From the NCBI RefSeq assembly GCF_002567005.1, contig NZ_NUZU01000037.1:363444-417950 (forward strand): 54,507 nucleotides of DNA. Reading direction: 5' to 3'. The translations under genes and the position numbers were made by a program. The notes under the pieces were generated by a model. That model did not search any database. It was not told the origin of the DNA and saw only the letters and a program-made list of their open reading frames with translations. The stretch is from Bacillus sp. AFS073361. GTDB taxonomy: Bacteria; Bacillota; Bacilli; Bacillales; Cytobacillaceae. Of the stretch, positions 51,748-54,507 are shown piece after piece (the stretch's first letter is position 1; each line of letters opens with the position of its first letter).

Positions 51748-52518
51748 TTGAAAACAAAAACAAAATACCAAACCTGGATTCGAATTTACAAACTACTAAT
51801 TTTTGTGGTTATTTCACTTAGTCTTCTCTTGAGTACATTATTCCCTGTTCCTATATTTCTGCGAGTTTTGTTCGGAATGTTGGCGCTGCCTTTTATTTAT
51901 ATAACATTTATCCTTGCTTATTCTGTTTACCAATTCGCACCAGTCGGGGGGAATTATCAGTCCAAAATTCATGATTTAATAGTTTCCAAGGTGAATGTGG
52001 CTAAAAAGGGAAACATTCTAGATATAGGGACAGGAAGTGGTTCCCTGATTATTAAACTGGCAAAGACTTTTCCAAATGCCTATTTAACGGGAATTGATTA
52101 TTGGGGCGGGAATTGGGAATATTCGAAAGCTCAATGCCAACAGAATGCTGAAATAGAAGGGGTCTTTGATAGAATTGACTTTCTGAAAGCAAGTGCTGCA
52201 GCGCTTCCTTTTAATGATGATGAATTTGACGTAATTGTCAGTTGTTTAACATTTCATGAAGTAAAAGATCGAAGTGATAAAACTGAAGTAATGAAAGAGG
52301 CATTAAGAGTTTTAAGACCTGGTGGTGAATTTGTTTTCTTAGATTTGTTTATGGATGAAAAAATATTTGGGGATCAAAGTGAGCTATTAAATGTCTTAAA
52401 GAAACATGGGGTATCTGAATTGAATAGCTACAAACTTGCGAATGAAATGAAATTGCCCAAGCTCTTATTGAACAAAAAAGTATTAGGTAATGCAATGATT
52501 TTAAGTGGAAGAAAATAA
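51748..52518 (+). CDS. Membrane-anchored class I methyltransferase
   Basis: SAM-dependent methyltransferase of 256 aa with two N-terminal membrane spans (about 12-33 and 36-60). The Rossmann methyltransferase domain follows from about residue 85: motif I ILDIGTGSGSL, acidic loop TGIDYWGG, post-motif VSCLTFHEV, and LRVLRPGGEFVFLDLF. The membrane anchor suggests a lipid, quinone or other hydrophobic acceptor, but the substrate is unknown. TTG 51748 follows AAGGA at 11 nt, a slightly long spacing. Monocistronic. Confidence 0.8.
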   Translation: MKTKTKYQTWIRIYKLLIFVVISLSLLLSTLFPVPIFLRVLFGMLALPFIYITFILAYSVYQFAPVGGNYQSKIHDLIVSKVNVAKKGNILDIGTGSGSLIIKLAKTFPNAYLTGIDYWGGNWEYSKAQCQQNAEIEGVFDRIDFLKASAAALPFNDDEFDVIVSCLTFHEVKDRSDKTEVMKEALRVLRPGGEFVFLDLFMDEKIFGDQSELLNVLKKHGVSELNSYKLANEMKLPKLLLNKKVLGNAMILSGRK

Positions 52519-52562
52519 GTGGATGATAATCCAATTTGATTCAAAATACATGAACAAGCAAT

Positions 52563-52589
52563 AGAGCTGAAGAAAGGATCTTCAGCTCT
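52563..52589. terminator. Convergent terminator
   Basis: AGAGCTGAAG/CTTCAGCTCT, 10 perfect bp with a 7-nt loop, between the methyltransferase and VOC genes. U-tracts are weak on both strands. Confidence 0.65.
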
Positions 52590-52608
52590 GATGTATGATG
52601 AGATTTCC

Positions 52609-53016
52609 CTATCTATTCACTGTAAACATCCAACTAACACCATATTTGTCCTTTACAGAACCATGCAGTTTGGCAAAGAATGTTGGTTGAAGATCCATAA
52701 AAACAGATCCACCATCTGCAAGGACATTCCATGCCTTTTTCAATTGCTCTTCAGAGTCAAGCTCAACACTGATGACCACTTTCTCTCCGTTTGGAATGTC
52801 CCGTTTTCCATCCGAACCCATAATGATGCCTGAATCGGTTAATTTCAATTGTGCATGAAGGACAAGGTCTTTATTGCTTTCAGAAATTGGAAAATTAGGA
52901 TCTGGCGGCATTTCACCGTATTTTTGCATTAAAATCATTTCGCCATCAAAAGCTTTTTGATACCATTCAAAAGCCTCTGCACATTCTCTATTGAACATTA
53001 AATAAGGTTTAATCAT
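52609..53016 (-). CDS. PhnB-like VOC (glyoxalase) family protein
   Basis: Soluble protein of 135 aa in the vicinal-oxygen-chelate fold, PhnB/YjdN type (also annotated 3-demethylubiquinone methyltransferase-like). Recognisable text: MIKPYLMFNRECAEAFEWYQ at the start, GEMP, HAQLKL, and the terminal DKYGVSWMF. Family members bind metal and small substrates; few have known activity, and none is suggested by context. A well-formed single gene. Confidence 0.85.
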   Translation of the reverse strand: MIKPYLMFNRECAEAFEWYQKAFDGEMILMQKYGEMPPDPNFPISESNKDLVLHAQLKLTDSGIIMGSDGKRDIPNGEKVVISVELDSEEQLKKAWNVLADGGSVFMDLQPTFFAKLHGSVKDKYGVSWMFTVNR

Positions 53017-53211
53017 TGCACAGTCTCCTTTAACATTAACTTAGGCTAACAGCTGGTAGGGGCCTAATAAATATTATGTACGAACATTAGTTCCTTTTCA
53101 ATCTTTAAAAACCACAAAAAATTTGTTTAAAGATAAAGGTTAATGTAGAAAAGGTAGTTTTTCTAAAAAATATTGGCTGTTTTCGGAAGCGATTTACAGA
53201 AGGAATTATAA

Positions 53212-53380
53212 TTCAGACATGATTGCCTTTGAAATCACGAGAGTTGTCCGAAGACGACCAATGTTCGGACATGATTGCCTATAAAATTACGAGAGCTGTC
53301 CAAAGACGACCGAAGTTCGGACATGATTGCCTTTGAAATTACGAAAGCTGTCCGAAGACGACCACGTTCGGACATGATTA
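53212..53380. repeat. Three 52-bp tandem repeats with palindromic boundaries
   Basis: Copies 53212-53263, 53264-53315 and 53316-53366 (51 bp), plus a partial copy to about 53380. Each begins TTCGGACATGATTGCC (TTCAGAC in copy 1), and GTCCGAA sits in each copy before the next TTCGGAC, so a 7-bp hairpin can form across each boundary (copy 2 has GTCCAAA). It lies in a 592-nt gap with no gene I can support, apart from a dubious 44-codon frame at 53421. Confidence 0.85.
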
Positions 53381-53607
53381 CGATTTTATTCATACATTTC
53401 TTGTTTGGTATAAGAAAGGAATGGCGAAAGCTAAATTAATTCTCTATCCTCAATTAAAAGTGAAAATGGGTGCTTTGTTAAGGACGATGATCGCTGCAAC
53501 GGTCATTTTCTTGTCCTATAACGTGGCAGGTTCCTTTAAGAATGATTATAATTGAATAAAGAACTTAACTCAGAGGTGTTGCTGTGTCTTTATTAAGGAG
53601 GTATATG

Positions 53608-54039
53608 ATGAAGTTTTTTATAAAGTTAAATATTATTAGTGTGTTATACGCAATAGCTTTGTTTATAGCAATCGAACTAATAATAAATGTATCTCATATT
53701 AGTATGTTAACTGGCTGGGAATGGGATAATGTTTACATTTTAATTGCTGTTATTAATGTTATTGGACTTCTACTTTCGACAATCTTATTCATTTACTTAA
53801 CAAAAAAATGGAATATTAGTAGAAAATACAGCTATTTGTCACTCCTTTTGTGGTTACCATATTTTATTCTTTTTTTCTCCTTTTTCCCTGTTGTTTTTCC
53901 TATTAATGTAGGCGTAGAACTATTTCCGAGATTTAGCCTTCTGATTTATGGGTCTGGCATTCTGTATCCAGTTTACATCTTATTTATTAATATATATGCA
54001 TCACCTCTAAGTACAGATTATGAGGAAATAAGGCATTAA
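53608..54039 (+). CDS. Hypothetical membrane protein, 143 aa
   Basis: Membrane protein with four hydrophobic segments (about 6-30, 43-68, 80-103, 111-133), short loops and a polar C-terminus (DYEEIRH). No family recognised. AAGGAGG at 53595-53601 supports ATG 53608; the frame is also open to a GTG at 53584 and an ATG at 53605, which fit less well. The next gene encodes another small membrane protein, and the two may act together. Confidence 0.65.
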   Translation: MKFFIKLNIISVLYAIALFIAIELIINVSHISMLTGWEWDNVYILIAVINVIGLLLSTILFIYLTKKWNISRKYSYLSLLLWLPYFILFFSFFPVVFPINVGVELFPRFSLLIYGSGILYPVYILFINIYASPLSTDYEEIRH

Positions 54040-54155
54040 TAATGCAGGTCAATCTGAGTGGAAGAAGCATGAAGAAATTTTTGTTATAATATGGATAAAA
54101 GTTTATTTTGCAGGCTACTGGTTAATTTAAAAGACTTTATTAAAGGAGGACCACA

Positions 54156-54365
54156 ATGGAGGTAATTTTAGCAAGTGTGTTTTCAGCAATCATAATATTT
54201 ATTACTGTCTTTTTTATGATGAAGGTATACATTATCGCCTTTAAGAGGAATGATATATCACTTAGGAAATGCATTATTTTTTCTACTTCTTCAATTGTAA
54301 TTGGTTTATTAGTCGCAGGCGTTTTACCATTTGGTTACCAAAAAATAATGGATTACATTAACTAA
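54156..54365 (+). CDS. Hypothetical membrane protein, 69 aa
   Basis: Two-span membrane protein: about 2-28 and 40-60, separated by a basic loop (FKRNDISLRK). Not recognised. AAAGGAGG lies 6 nt before the ATG; TATAAT at about 54085 is a possible -10. It is followed at a distance by a perfect hairpin at the window edge. Confidence 0.65.
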   Translation: MEVILASVFSAIIIFITVFFMMKVYIIAFKRNDISLRKCIIFSTSSIVIGLLVAGVLPFGYQKIMDYIN

Positions 54366-54465
54366 CTTCATCTTTAAAAAAGTCGTTCCTAATCGAGGTA
54401 TTTCATAGATTTGAAAACAACAACAAAATTTAACACTTAATCTAACGTGTTCTATAGCTGAAGAA

Positions 54466-54489
54466 AGCCGCTGATTTTTATCAGCGGCT
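54466..54489. terminator. Hairpin at right edge
   Basis: AGCCGCTGAT/ATCAGCGGCT, 10 perfect bp with a 4-nt T loop. No U-tract on the plus strand; TTCTTCAGC on the other strand suggests it may end a minus-strand gene beyond the window. Confidence 0.55.
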
Positions 54490-54507
54490 CAGACTGTCGA
54501 CAAATCC

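Noticed and set aside
53212..53380. CRISPR array
   Set aside because: Units are contiguous with no unique spacers; the variable bases are only in a short loop, so it is a tandem repeat.
53421..53555. 44-codon plus-strand frame
   Set aside because: The purine-rich tract abuts the ATG with no spacing, and the text is not recognisable; it could be a gene remnant but evidence is too thin.

Overview
The window looks like chromosome of a low-GC, endospore-forming Firmicute of the Bacillaceae (Bacillus, Neobacillus or Peribacillus-like; I cannot fix the genus). The evidence is strong AGGAGG-type ribosome sites, frequent TTG and GTG starts, GerK-type germination genes, a KinB-like sporulation-type kinase, tandem pstB genes as in Bacillus, and rho-independent terminators after most units. 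There is no rRNA, CRISPR array, transposase or phage module; two tRNA genes (Thr-UGU, Asn-GUU) sit near 39.1 kb.

Layout. 0-2.8 kb: ROK regulator, MFS permease and a secreted cupredoxin. 2.9-8.8 kb: EamA exporter divergent from an AraC regulator, a CPBP membrane protease, a YfkJ-like low-molecular-weight phosphatase, and a MmyB-type regulator divergent from an orphan fabF across a perfect inverted repeat. 8.8-13.8 kb: ECF sigma factor with DUF4179 anti-sigma factor, a cupin-XRE regulator divergent from azlCD, a short-chain dehydrogenase and a small protein. 13.9-19.0 kb: complete phosphate uptake operon pstSCAB1B2-phoU. 19.2-23.3 kb: pssA, then a separately promoted operon for a DedA-PAP2-like fusion protein and a two-component system. 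23.4-26 kb: a small broken ORF, a lipoprotein and hcp. 26.3-29.4 kb: a gerK germination operon in which one deletion has fused the 5' part of gerKA to the 3' part of gerKB. 29.5-32.4 kb: a compact esterase / ATP-grasp ligase / esterase operon of unknown product.

32.6-39 kb: KinB-like kinase, AlkD-like glycosylase, a zinc-ribbon PrsW protease, a YqcI/YcgG protein and unknown membrane or small proteins. 40.0-45.2 kb: MocA-like molybdenum cofactor cytidylyltransferase followed by a three-subunit xanthine-dehydrogenase-type molybdenum hydroxylase and its XdhC maturation factor. 45.4-47.3 kb: aldo/keto reductase and two hypothetical proteins. 47.6-50.2 kb: a visibly GC-richer cassette of PadR regulator, DUF1048 protein and DrrAB-like ABC exporter, with the same 44-nt element in front of its first and third genes. 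50.3-54.5 kb: NlpC/P60 endopeptidase, small membrane proteins, a membrane-anchored methyltransferase, a PhnB-like VOC protein, and three 52-bp tandem repeats with palindromic TTCGGAC boundaries.

The best candidates for undescribed biology are (i) the DedA-PAP2 fusion, whose PAP2-like half has lost every catalytic residue, co-transcribed with its own two-component system and preceded by three TTAAG boxes at exact 11-bp spacing, and (ii) the esterase / ATP-grasp / esterase operon. The orphan fabF with its regulator and the perfect palindrome controlling a 61-residue membrane protein come next. All functions are read from sequence motifs; no database search was run.
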